Source: Anisodus tanguticus (taxonomy: Eukaryota > Streptophyta > Magnoliopsida > Solanales > Solanaceae). From it: a stretch of DNA of 64,000 nt. Shown here in pieces: positions 22,642-33,303 of this stretch. The notes below the pieces were generated by a model. It ran no database searches, had not been told where the DNA came from, and saw nothing but the letters and a program-made list of their open reading frames with translations. The stretch is from NCBI GenBank assembly GCA_034509755.1, contig CM067550.1:8611001-8675000 (forward strand), written 5' to 3'. How positions within the stretch are numbered: the stretch's first letter is position 1; every line of letters begins with the position of its first letter. Made by a program: the position numbers and the translations under genes.

Positions 22642-23307
22642 TAGACCTGTCCAAAGCTCGGGTCGGGCCGGGTCAAATGGTTTTTTTTCCTGCTTGCCCG
22701 AACATGACTCTGTTTTATTTTTTAATTTTCAGACCCCCTGACCCTTCGAGGACCCTACGGATCACGGGTCGGTCCTGACCCGCTCTGCAAAACAAAATAA
22801 AATAGTAAGCAAACACTGCAATTACACCCAATCCGTTATCCAATATAATTTGTCACCAATTAAAAATTACAATAAACAGAAGCATGAAATAATTAAAAAT
22901 TACACCAAAAATAACTGAAGAAGATTCCACACTTTTAGCTGTAAATCCATAAACAAACAAGAGTCAAGTACAAACCAACATCACGATAATTCATCAACAT
23001 CATCATAAGCATCTTCATCGTCATCATCATCATCATCACTAGATTCTTCTTCGTTTGTCCCTTCACCTATATAAGTAAAAAATAAATATTCATAAAATAA
23101 AAAATAATATAAATTATATTAAAAAGACATGCGGGTCGGGGGCGGGCCGGGTCAAGTGGGTAAAAAATTCTGACCCTGGCCTGACCCTACATATGATAGG
23201 GTCCCCGCTTTTTTGGGTCAGATGGCTCACGGGTCAGATATAAACTGACCCTGGCCCTGGTTTTTTGGGTCGAGTCAGGCGGGTCCCCGAAGTGATGGAC
23301 AGGTCTA
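22642..23307. mobile_element. hAT-type non-autonomous element
   Basis: Terminal inverted repeat tagacctgtcca at the left and tggacaggtcta at the right. Subterminal words cgggtcgggccggg and tgaccctgg recur. Eight-base flanks atgaacag and gtgaacaa match at six positions, as for a worn hAT TSD, although gtgaacaatg is itself locally repeated. No transposase frame. It also holds a short catcatcat microsatellite near 23001-23040. Confidence 0.7.
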
Positions 23308-23824
23308 GTGAACAATGACCGTGAATAGTTACCGTGAACAATGATTTTCGCAAGCAAACAGGTTTGATTCAACTGGAGTTGGTACCTCCGGTTGCCCGTA
23401 TCCATTCCTTGTCCTTAACCTTGTTGTTAAATTTTTCCGTTTCTTGTCTTTACTTATAGCATTCTTGGCGTAGTGATTTTACTTGCCTCTATATTCCTGT
23501 TAATTTGTGTTTGCACTTTGATCCCTCCCTATTTTAGGGTAAACATTTGAGTGTTCTTAATTTGGTAATTCTGTTTGTTTACTGTATTATAATATTCATA
23601 TCATTCTTTAGATTTATTGGCATTGTTTCCTTTCCTTTTTGGTAGCTCTTGCTAATTTGTGCTTTAATATTAGTTTTCGTGTGTGTTAACGTTAACCTTT
23701 GACTAGTATTTTTTTGCTTTAGTGCCTTTGGTGAATGATGGTAGACTAGGGTCATGTTCTCGGTTGGGGACGGAGGCGAGGGTTGGGGGGGTAAGTGGGG
23801 TAAGGGTAATGCTGGCTGAGAATA

Positions 23825-24660
23825 GGATCTTGGAATATTGAAACTCTAACGGGGAAGACCATAGAACTAGTTAAGATTCTTAAGAAGAGGAAAATTAATA
23901 TAGCATGTGTCTAGGAGACCAAATGGGTAGGACCTAAGGCTAAGGATGTAGACGGGTATAAGCTATGGTTCTCGGGTAGGTCGAAGTATAGGAACATGGT
24001 CGACATTTTGGTAGACAGCGAGCTAAGGGATCAAGTGGTAGAGGTTAAGAGGGTCAATGACAGGATGATGGCGATTAAGTTGGTAGTTGGAGGGTGCACT
24101 ATGAACATTATTAGTGCGTATGCGCCGCAGACGGGCTTGAAAGATGAGGAGAAGAGGTGTTTTTGGGAAGATTTAGACGAAGTGGTTGGAGGTATACCAA
24201 CCACTGAGAAGTTATTTGTATGTGGGGATTTCAATGGATATATCGGGACACTCCGGGGGGTTATGACGACGTGCATGAAAGTTTTATCCTCGGGGATAGG
24301 AATGGGGGAGGCATCTCACTTTTGGAATTTGCTAGAGCTTCTGGGATGGTGATAGCCAATTCAAGGTTCCTGAAGAAGGAGGATCATTTGGTGACTTTCT
24401 GTAGTTCGGTGGCTAAGACTCAGATAGACTTTTTGCTCCTTAGGAAGGTTTACAAAGGTCTTTGTAAAGACTGCAAGGTTATTTCAAATGAGGATCTTAC
24501 AACCCGACATAAGCTTTTGGTGATGGATTTGGAGATCAAGATGGAGAATAAGAAGAGGGTTGTGGATGACAAGTTAAGAATCAAATGGGAGAGTTGGCCA
24601 TGGCTAGTGCAAAGGAGACGGGGGAGAGGTTGATGTCCAAGATGGCTTGAGGGAGTAGTG
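23825..24660 (+). pseudogene. LINE copy 2 endonuclease region
   Basis: Reads IGSWNIETLTGKTIELVKIL, a stop-changed ACVQETKWVG, then MAIKLVVGGCTMNIISAYAP, KLFVCGDFNGYIG and a C-terminal part containing TQIDFLLLRK. These are APE-type endonuclease blocks that nick target DNA for LINE integration (GDFNG with catalytic D and N; SAYAPQ). A shift near 24250-24290 splits the frame, so it is inactive. Confidence 0.8.
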
Positions 24661-24674
24661 GAGATGCGATCGAA

Positions 24675-25830
24675 ATGTGGGATAAGACGGCTAGTTGCAT
24701 TCAGAAGGTTGCTAGAGAAGTGCTAGGGGTCTCGCGGGGTAGCCGTGTTGGGCATCGAGAAGACTGGTGGTGGAATGGTAAAGTTCAAGGGAAGGTGGAG
24801 GCAAAAAAAGAGGTGTATGCGAAATTGGTAGAAAGCAAGGATGAGGTGGAGAAGTGGATGAATAGGAAATTATATAAGATGGCGCGAAAAGAGGCAAAAC
24901 TAGCGGTTACGGCGGCAAAAACGGCTGCTTTTGAACATCTATATGTGGAATTAGAGGGAAAAAATGGGGATAAAAAGTTCTACAAACTAGCGAAAGTGAG
25001 GGAGAGGAGGGCCCGGGACTTGGATCACGTGATGTGCATCAAGGATGAGGACGACAAGTGCTGGTGGAGGATGCGCATATTAGGCGGAGGTGGCAGTCTT
25101 ACTTCCATAAACTTTTGAATAAAAAAGAAGATAGAGGCATTGTGCTGGGAGATCTGGAGCACTCTGGTAGGTACCAGGATTTTGGGTATTGTGAAAACAT
25201 TAAGGTTGAGGAGGTTCAGGGTGTTGTGCGCAGGATGCGTAGGGGACGAGTGACCGGGCGTGATGAGATCCCAGTTGAATTTTAGAAAAGCGCAGGTAGA
25301 GCAGGTTTGGAGTGGCTGACGGAGTTGTTTAACGTCATTTTTAAGACGACGAGTATGCCCGAAGAATGGAGATAAAGTACAATGATTCATTTGTACAAGA
25401 ACAAAGGTGATATCCATAGTTGCAACAATTATAGGGGTATCAAGTTGTTAAGCCACACTATGAAAGTTTGGGAAAGAGTCGTGGAGATGAGGTTGAGAAG
25501 AAGATTGTCTATCTCCGAGAACCAATTTGGATTCATGCTGGGGCAGTCGACCACATAAGCCATCCATATTATTAGGAGGTTGGTGGAGCAGTATAGGGAG
25601 AGGAAGAGAGACTTACATATGGTTTTTATCGACCTCGAGAAGGCACACGATAAAGTCCCTAGGGAGGTTCTATGGAGATGTTTGGAGGTTAGAGGTGTAC
25701 CTGTGGCATACACTAGGGCAATCAATGATATGTATGATGAAGTCAAGACCAGGGTACATACAATAGGAGGAGATTCGGAGCATTGCCCAGTGATGATGGG
25801 GCTGCACTAGGGATCAGCTCTAAGCCTATT
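24675..25830 (+). pseudogene. LINE copy 2 reverse transcriptase, incomplete
   Basis: The connecting region (MWDKTASCIQKVAREVLGVS, ARKEAKLAVTAAKTAAFEHL) leads to RT blocks RRMRRGRVTGRDEIPVEF, TLSPFF-equivalent frames, MVFIDLEKAHDKVPREVLWR and VMMGLH. Stops occur at 25283-25285, 25374 and 25556. The FADD catalytic box and everything after it are missing because of truncation at 25830. Confidence 0.8.
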
Positions 25831-26108
25831 TGCCACGAAAAGAGACTTTGGAGGCGACTATAGCGCCACTAAAATTATTCTCTTCAGTGGCTACCCTTTT
25901 TGACCACTACTATGAGTTGTTTTTGGTTGCGACAATAGTCGCCACTAAAAGTGTACATTTAGTGGCAACGCACAAAATCCGCCACTAAAGACTTTCAACC
26001 ACTTAGTAAAGCCAACGACCCTTGGGTCGCCACTAAAATGTTATTTGTGGCGACTTCTTCAGTTATTGTGGCGACTTTCGTCGCCAAAAAATGCTAATTT
26101 ATGTAGTG
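25831..26108. mobile_element. CACTA (En/Spm) transposon terminal fragment
   Basis: On the minus strand it starts cactacataaattagc at 26108 and carries repeated subterminal words gtcgccacta and gtggcgac at least seven times, the architecture of CACTA ends. Only one terminus is present. The other side abuts LINE sequence at 25830. Confidence 0.75.
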
Positions 26109-26460
26109 GGGGGATGTTAAGAATAATAATCAAGATCAATTGGTTTCAGACAACAATCAAGAAATGAAGAACAAGAATATTCAGTCGATGTTGTCTATGT
26201 CTCTACACGATGGAAATAAAAGATTTGGGCCATTTGGAACATTTGGGCCACTCAAACAAACGCTAGACTCGGAAAAAAGAAAGGAAAGCAGGCCCAAGCC
26301 CAAGCCTACGTAACAGAATTTCAGCTCAATCTTCATTGAGCAACAGCCATTCAGAGTTGGTAAATCGATAAGAGCCATACGATCAAATGGTAGATAGTGA
26401 CATCTTCAACAAACATCGTAAAGGAATAAGTTAGTTATAGCCTAAGCCAATCAGATTTAG
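26109..26460. other. Gene-free stretch
   Basis: No gene or repeat recognised between the CACTA end and the retroposed tail. Confidence 0.5.
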
Positions 26461-26476
26461 ACAAAATGTATAGACA

Positions 26477-26559
26477 ACAACAACAACATACCCAGTGAAA
26501 TTTCACAACGTCGGTCTGAGAGGGTAGTAGAGTGTACGCAGACCTTACTTTTACCTTAA
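26477..26559 (-). mobile_element. 83-bp LINE/SINE 3'-tail retroposition
   Basis: The minus strand ends in tatgttgttgttgtt and contains gtctgcgtacactctac, the LINE/SINE terminal sequence. It is flanked by a perfect 16-bp TSD, acaaaatgtatagaca, at 26461-26476 and 26560-26575. Only the last 83 bases were copied. Confidence 0.88.
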
Positions 26560-26778
26560 ACAAAATGTATAGACATTGATCATTATTCTTTATTTCATTA
26601 TGCATAAAGAATAATGGGTGGGCTTGAAGCAATATAATGTTAGTGGCTCGACTGAATTTAGAGAAATCGAGAGAGCTAAGAGCAGCTCAGGAGCTAAGCT
26701 GAGAGAGAAGCCTATAGCAATACTTTCACTAGATATGGTGGTCACATCTAAACTGAGAGAGAAGCTCAGGAGTTAATC

Positions 26779-27009
26779 TGTTTTTTTTTTTTTGTTGTTG
26801 ACGAAGGAACCCGCAGCCGCTACTCTCTCGAGTGCGCACAGGGTAAACCCCGGACCGACGCAATAAGCGCAAAACCACGTCGCCGATTAACCACACTTGC
26901 TGCAAGCCATGTGTGACAGTCTCAACCAAGAAGGTATATGTAGGGGATCGAACTCGTGACCTTGCGGTCCCGCGCTCTACTCTACACCAACTTGGCTACC
27001 CTTGCGGGT
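26779..27009 (-). mobile_element. tRNA-derived SINE with poly-A tail
   Basis: On the minus strand: box A-like tagccaagttggtgtagag, box B-like cgagttcgatcccc, a body, and a 3' tail of A (poly-T run at 26781-26793 on the plus strand). TSD aggagttaatc at 26768-26778 and 27010-27020. Complete from tRNA-like head to tail. Confidence 0.85.
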
Positions 27010-27020
27010 AGGAGTTAATC

Positions 27021-27560
27021 AGTTTGACAATAGATATGGTGGTCACATCTAATAATTAAGTTAACCTTGATATTCGTGGCAATACTTTCAAATTCCCGTT
27101 TAATTAAAAAATGTTCTTATAGTACTTTTTTAGCATGCCAAATATTAATGCTTCAATTCTCCATTTTAACTTTCATGCATGTGAGTACACTTATGGTGCA
27201 AGATATTACGAAAGTCGGTGGCAGTTATGATGCAGCTGAACTATAAACAGCTAAAACAGAGTTGGTTTATGGATTTTTTACCATCAAATTGTAATTGATT
27301 TTGAGTTTAAAATAGCTGTATTTGGCAGGTCCAAATCCGATTGAAGATTGATAATAATCATTCATTAGATTTGATACAATGCAAATACTTGTCTAAAATA
27401 AATTCTCAAGTGTTGATAGTACTTGATTGCTACAAGCTTCGCCTTTATGCATGCATATTATTTAACTTGATCCCATGTCATTAATTTGTTTTTTTATTTT
27501 CAAATTTTTCTTAATAGTTTCATAATAATGGTACTTATTATAGAAGATAGTAGGAGTAAT
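27021..27560. other. Gene-free stretch
   Basis: AT-rich with no coding frame or known repeat that I recognise. Confidence 0.5.
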
Positions 27561-27566
27561 GAGCCT

Positions 27567-27780
27567 TACACTCCCCCGCACGCACATACCTTGTTAACTG
27601 GAGCGTGGATAATATAATTGGGGGGCCCAACATCGGTGAACAAAAAATTATAATGAGCATGACTCTGATACCATGTAAAGAATGGATCTTGGGCCTAACT
27701 TAACCCCAAAAGCTAGCTTGTAAGATGAGAATTGTCAAAGTTCATGTTCCCATTTCATATCCGATGTGAGACTCTTAACA
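27567..27780 (-). mobile_element. TRIM copy 1, one LTR only
   Basis: On the minus strand the LTR 27780-27674 starts tgttaagagtctcacatcgg and ends ttctttaca. It is followed at once by tggtatcagagt (primer-binding site, 27673-27662), a short non-coding interior, and a polypurine tract (gcgggggagtg) near 27567. The second LTR is lost. It matches the complete copy at 60560-60899. Confidence 0.8.
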
Positions 27781-28058
27781 AAGATATTTGAGAAGATAAC
27801 TGAGAAGTGAGAAGGACTTCTCAATATTATATGTATATAACCCCCATGTGATACTTCTTCAGAAAAATTCAGATCAATCCCCCACCATCCTCTCTTTCAT
27901 TTTTGTATACCCTAATTCTCACCACATATATAAAAATCTTCAAACCCCATCCCCTTTTTCTGGATTTAATTTTACCTACCGCCTTTTGGAGAAATATCTG
28001 GAATAAATGTTATTGTCTGATCACTATCAAAGGGTATGGCTGGATGCATGAGTGGAGG

Positions 28059-28958
28059 CAGTGTTTTGAGAGGCGTTTTCGGGGCGAGTTCCGAGACGAG
28101 CCTAGAGCGGGGCGTACAAAAATGCTTGGGGGCGCAAATAAAAGGTGTAGAGATCCATGGAACGTACGTCCTAGAATTTGGGGCGTAAGTTTCGGGCGCA
28201 AAAGCGTAAGTCCCGGGCGTTAAATTTGATTTTTTTATTTTTAAAATGTTTTTGCTATAGATTATAATTTTTATTATTGGTGTAATGATATTTATACTTT
28301 ATGTTATCATATTGTAGTGTTTTTTTCTAAAATATATAAATAACAGTCATAAAATAATTTTTTAAATGATTATGTCTGAAATTGGTAGGATAGAGATTTC
28401 ATAGCACTATGTTCCCGAAGCAACTTTTTTTCATCTTTTGTCACTACTATTACACTTTTTATCCTTCTCCTTTCTTGAAATATATACATTAAATACAAAT
28501 ATTAGTTGAGGGTGGAACGAACTAATAGATGTGGAGATTAATGATGAAGTGGATGAAAATTTTATTTTAAAGATTATCTAGGCTATTTTTTGTGTTGTTA
28601 CCTTTCTCAAATAATAATTATAATAATTTCTTTATATTATTGGTGATTTATTTAAATTTATTTGCAAAATTTTAATAAACTTTTACTTAATTTTTAGTAA
28701 TAAAATTATAAAATGGAAGATACATGAGACATACGCCCTGTAGATCAATGAGACTTACGCCCCGTGTCTCGAGGCTTACGCCCCGTGTCTCGAGGCTTAC
28801 GCCCCGTGTCTCGAGGCTTACGCCCCGTGTCTCGAGGCTTACGCCCCGTGTCTCGAGGCTTACGCCCCGTGTCTCGAGGCTTACGCCCCGTGTCTCGAGG
28901 CTTACGCCTCGCCCATTGTTTCATAAAACGCCTTGCGCCCCCGCCTCTTAAAACACTG
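28059..28958. mobile_element. hAT-type foldback element, 900 bp
   Basis: Ends cagtgttttgagaggcg and, inverted, cagtgttttaagaggcg. TSD agtggagg (28051-28058) and agtggcgg (28959-28966) is 8 bp with one mismatch, the hAT length. Both arms are rich in ggcgtaag and cgag words. The middle (28220-28720) is AT-rich and non-coding. No transposase. Confidence 0.82.
28750..28911 (+). repeat. 21-bp minisatellite, seven full units plus a partial
   Basis: Unit gaggcttacgccccgtgtctc repeated head to tail; the first unit has gagactt instead of gaggctt. Because 21 is a multiple of 3, every frame without a stop stays open, which produces spurious ORFs on both strands (RLTPRVS repeats and GRKPRDT repeats). 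Confidence 0.95.
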
Positions 28959-28966
28959 AGTGGCGG

Positions 28967-30968
28967 AAAAAAAAGGTTTCTTATGTCAAGAGGATTCAAG
29001 AACTTATATATAACAAAAATAAATTATTTTCCCCTAATTTATATAGTATAATTTTTCGACGAAATTGTTGGGTTTTGTTGGGTTCAAAACACAAGTAGGC
29101 ATAACGGAAATTTAAAATTTTGTTCTACTTACCCCAACAATTTCTTCTGGTATGGTTATATGACAATCAAAACCTCTAACATAAAACATGAACACTTACA
29201 TGTTGTAATAGCTGGAGTCTTTACTAAAGGGTGGACACGCGAATGTACCCTTCGATTCCAAGCACCTTGTTACGGTGTATTCCTCTGTCAAGAAAGCCAA
29301 AAAATCTTGACAGAGGTTTGAGAGAGTTTTATCCTAGACTCTAAGTCTAGAATTGTTATGAGAATTCATCATAATATGAATGAGATAGGTGTTGTATATA
29401 TAGTGTATTTTAGGTCAGAAAATAGATTAGGGTTGGGCTCTAAGCCTGGCCCAAAAATCGAGGTGCATTGGGCTAGTCTGACTGGGCCCACTGTCGGGTC
29501 GGCGCCGCGGCGCCTTACGTCTAATAAAACGTCCCTCGTTTCGTTAATATATATTCAGCAAATTTAATTTAAATTCAAAATCCAATTTTGACTTAATTAA
29601 ATAATTTTCATCTAATAAAAATTATCCCATAGTTATTATCAATTTAAATATCTCGATTTCAAATAGAATATTTAATACTTTCTCAATACACCCTTAGATC
29701 GAAGAGACAATCGACATAGTGTGACCATATAGGCCTTCATATATTGACACTAATACAATTAAGGTCCATACAGAACTCCTAGACTGCGTCGTACGACGAA
29801 CCCAATATATGAAGTACATTTACATGAATCCAGCAAACATAACCTTTATGTGAGATGATAAATTCCTTTCATTCGCGACACACTCGATCAAGCTCAGGAT
29901 TTGTCATGTGTCTATCCAAATGGCTTGATCACTTTATCTCATCTATATTAGTCGACAACTAGACCATATTCTAAATATGTCTCTTGCATTGGCCAATGAC
30001 TTGGTCGACCTAATATCACTGAGAAGTTAAGTGCTTTCTCGAATATCCAATCGAGGAATGAATCATATTCTTGGCTCAACTACCACCTTAGTTTACATCA
30101 TAATGCACCCAACACAAGCGTATCTTATCCTATAAGGAGTTTAAGCTTAGGACATCAAAGTACATTACTCTGTAAACAAGGTGTGTATTGACCTCAAGTC
30201 AAAGGACCTTTATCTCCCACACGCTGATAACACTCTAGACATGTATAACAAATAGTTTATCAGCAGGGTATACCAATACTTTCCAAAAGTATCCATGTGT
30301 CCATCACGAGTAGCCATTACTCGTAGCAGGTGATACATGCCACATTCTCCAAGAATGTGATGCATACCACACATCGACTTATAACATATGATCGATATCC
30401 CATTCTCGATGATCATTAGTCGAGACTATTTTGATAGTTACATTCTATCATTAATATCTCACTCTATTAATGACAACGTAAGTTCAAGGGATGCACATAT
30501 ATGAATAATTGCAAACAATCAAACAATAATTCAATAATTGCAAATGCCATAAATATTAATCTTATTAATAATACGAATGTGTTCAATTATATTATGTCCC
30601 TAATATAGATTGTCTCTAGGACATATATACTTTTAGAAATACCCCAAAAGTCTCCTCCGTTGATTGTATAGATGAGATCCCTCTATCCTTAATCAGGAGT
30701 CTTCGGTTTGAGCCATTGAAATGAAAAAATTCTTAATAAGAAGTCATTTTTCCAGTATGAATCCTACCCAATGCGAATCTGAATGTCGAAATCAGCAAAT
30801 TCCTAATATCATAGGGTTATAAAAGAAATATTGGGTCTCTTCTGAGCAGAACTATAGTCATGGTTTAACACGTACATTTTTAAAAAATTTCTTTGATGCA
30901 AATTTATTTTGGGCAACTTAGAGGATGAGATAACAAGGTATAACATTAAGTTAAGGCCAACTAATTAA
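28967..30968. other. Gene-free, LTR-like sequence
   Basis: No coding frame. The stretch from tgttgggttttgttggg (about 29066) to near 30640 reads like a long solanaceous LTR, but I could not find a matching terminus, TSD or second copy. A perfect 14-bp palindrome, ggcgccgcggcgcc, lies at 29501-29514. Confidence 0.35.
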
Positions 30969-30970
30969 TA

Positions 30971-31229
30971 CTTCCTCTATCCCATATTACTTGGCCTTTT
31001 TTCTTTTACATGTCTCTTAAGAAATTACAAATGAAAATAATATTTTTACTACATTACCCTTATCTCTCTCCAATTAGTTACACTCTAATCAATATTGATT
31101 ACTTTTAAAAAATTAATGTTAAGGGCAAAGTAGAAAAATATTATATTCTATCTTATATTTAGAAAGTGACCAAGTAATTTGGGACATGTATTTTTAGTAA
31201 TGTAGCCAACTAATATGGGATGAAAGGAG
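30971..31229. mobile_element. Stowaway-type MITE
   Basis: TA TSD at 30969-30970 and 31230-31231. Ends are cttcctctatcccatattac and its inverse aatatgggatgaaaggag. Confidence 0.8.
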
Positions 31230-31237
31230 TAGTTTCA

Positions 31238-32030
31238 TTGTGTCGTCTTCTTAATGGTAATTAAGTTAAAGCCAACTTAGCAGTTGTATGGTGTCATTTT
31301 CTTAATTGTAATTAAGTTGAAGCCAACTTAACAGTTGTATGGGAACCGGCTCTGCTCCAGTTCCTCTTCCCTCAAGTTCTTCCAGTCCCTCTTTTGATTG
31401 GTGGCACGTGTCACTTAATTTAATCAATGACTAAGATTTATTCTTTCAAATATGACTCTAGACACACTCCTACAGAGAACCAAACCGACTTTCCTTTCTC
31501 CCATATGATAGGGAAACTGGCAATATTGTGTCCAATACTGACAGAATGAGGGATATTTTTTTTTATATTCAGCTTTCCGATTTATGTCAGACTATTCTTA
31601 AAGATAATAATTCCGATCCCTTAGCACTACTACTAATAAATCACGGGATGTATCTGAATGATCAGAGTTTGAGAACAGAACAACGGATATAAGAATCATT
31701 TATGATTTGCCTTTTGCTTCTCTTAGTGAAATCTTTAAAACTAACGAACTCCGTTAAGGAATAAATGGCAATTTTATGTCCAATAGTGAAAAAAGATCAT
31801 TACTCCCCCTTGAAAAAAGAAGAGAAATGGGTTTAATTCTGTGTAGTATATTGAATTATTAGAGATTAATTTAATAAAGTTACACGTGCCACCAATCAAA
31901 AAGGGACCGGAAGAACTTGAGGGAAGAGGCACTGGAGGGGAGCCTCGTTCAGTTGTATGGTGTCATCATCTTAATGGTAATTAAGTTAATGCCAACTTTA
32001 CAGTTGTATTATGTCGTCTTCTTAATGGTA
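31238..32030. repeat. ~52-60 bp direct repeats split by a MITE
   Basis: The unit gtgtc...cttaatggtaattaagtt...gccaactta..cagttgtat occurs at about 31238, 31291, 31961 and, partly, 32011. The element at 31343-31949 sits between the second and third units. Confidence 0.75.
31343..31949. mobile_element. Mutator-type MITE, 607 bp
   Basis: Long terminal inverted repeats: the left arm has gctccagttcctcttccctc, aagttcttccagtccctc, tgattggtggcacgtgt; the right arm is the inverse with few changes. TSD cagttgtatgg at 31332-31342 and 31950-31960 is 11 bp, in the Mutator range, but the word is also part of the local tandem repeat. No ORF. Confidence 0.7.
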
Positions 32031-33190
32031 AGTCTGATTTGTCGGTTTGGTTTGCGTAGTTTAGATGCTTCCTATCAGCATCTCGAGTCAAATCAAATGT
32101 AAATTCTAATATCTTTGTGGAAACTTATGACACGTTTAGGTGTTCCTTTCATTTTCCAAAAAAGAAGAACACAAAATTAAAAGAGAAAAACACTACGGAA
32201 AATAAGTTCAGAGATTAATTGCCTATATTAAACTGGTTACAAAACTATGGCGTGTATAGACTAATAATAACATGCCTAGTTACGTAGAATTTTTTAAAGT
32301 ACCGTCTCAAATGTAATGCATCAACACCTTCAAAATCTATAGCAGATTGATAAGTAATACTCGAAAGAAAACTTTATAAAAGATACTTTATTTTTATGAG
32401 ATATTGGTTTTGAAAGATTAAACAACATTTTTTCTTGAAAATTTATATCATTTATTACAATTGATAAATTATAAAAGGTTCTCCCTTCATCCTAAATAAA
32501 TATTACTCCTGTAATATGCACTACTAGTATATATCATAACAACAACAAAAAACCCTACAAAATTCGTCGCCAAATGCCCCCTAGCGAATAGAATATTTTT
32601 ATAAATTGTCACTAAATAAGGATAAACGATTTTTATTACTCTCCGGATAAAAAAGAATGTCCACTTAGCTATTTGCAACCCTTAAGAAAATATTAACTTC
32701 TAGGCAAAATAGATAATTTAATTAAAATGACCCTAATTAAATAAGTATTGAGATTTGATTACATAACCAAGGACAAATCTGAAAAAATAACCTTAATTCT
32801 TTTTAAATTTGATAAGTGAACACTCTTTTTGACTTAAAAAATAAAAGCTAAGTAGAACACTCTTTTTAATTCGGAGGGAGTAATATTTATTGAGAGAAGA
32901 TTTTTGTGGCTAATTTTCGTTGTCTTTTTTCCCGGTACGTAATGAAAACTTTTTTTCTTTGAGAAATTAATATTTAACTTTTTACCCAAAACAAAATTAA
33001 GTGCATTGATACATTTTCGTGCCCCTTATTTGTGAGTATTGAACGGATGGAGTAATGGAATGAACGTTGAACGTTAATATTCATTTTAGTTAGAATTTAG
33101 AAAAGTACCAATACTCCATCTTCGAGAAAAGGTTTAGACCTTTTTTAATTACACTTTCTTCCACAACTTAAAGTCCCAACATGTGCTCCA
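32031..33190. other. Gene-free stretch upstream of the kinase regulator gene
   Basis: AT-rich, with MITE-like edges (ctcccttcatcc near 32481, cggagggagta near 32873, ggatggagta near 33044). No intact element was defined. The proximal promoter of the next gene lies at its right end. Confidence 0.5.
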
Positions 33191-33198
33191 TATAAGAT
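33191..33198 (+). promoter_or_regulatory. Putative TATA box of the MAKR1-like gene
   Basis: tataagat about 113 bases before the start codon; transcription would begin near 33225. Inferred from position and motif only. Confidence 0.4.
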
Positions 33199-33303
33199 TC
33201 CATTTTTTCCCACTACTCTCCAGCCCCCTTATCTCTCTGTTTAGTTTCTCTTGGAAAAAAAAAACCTCCATAGTTGGGGATCCATAATGTAGTTCACATC
33301 AAG

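Larger units (their letters stand above)
22330..25830 (+). mobile_element. RTE-clade LINE copy 2, 3'-truncated
   Basis: A GC-richer leader (about 22330-23760, interrupted by a hAT element) precedes an AP-endonuclease domain and then reverse transcriptase. The homology stops at 25830 within the RT, where ggatcagctctaagcctatt continues into CACTA sequence instead of the expected LINE sequence. The 5' boundary is estimated from the change in composition. It is broken by frameshifts and stops. Confidence 0.8.

Noticed and set aside
28750..28911. CRISPR-like regular repeat
   Set aside because: Units are contiguous with no unique spacers, in a plant transposon.
28724..29051. Repeat proteins RVSRLTP (plus) and GRKPRDT (minus)
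   Set aside because: A 21-bp repeat keeps all stop-free frames open; these are by-products of the minisatellite.
29501..29514. Perfect palindrome ggcgccgcggcgcc as a regulatory site
   Set aside because: Short GC palindrome without any gene nearby; no support for function.
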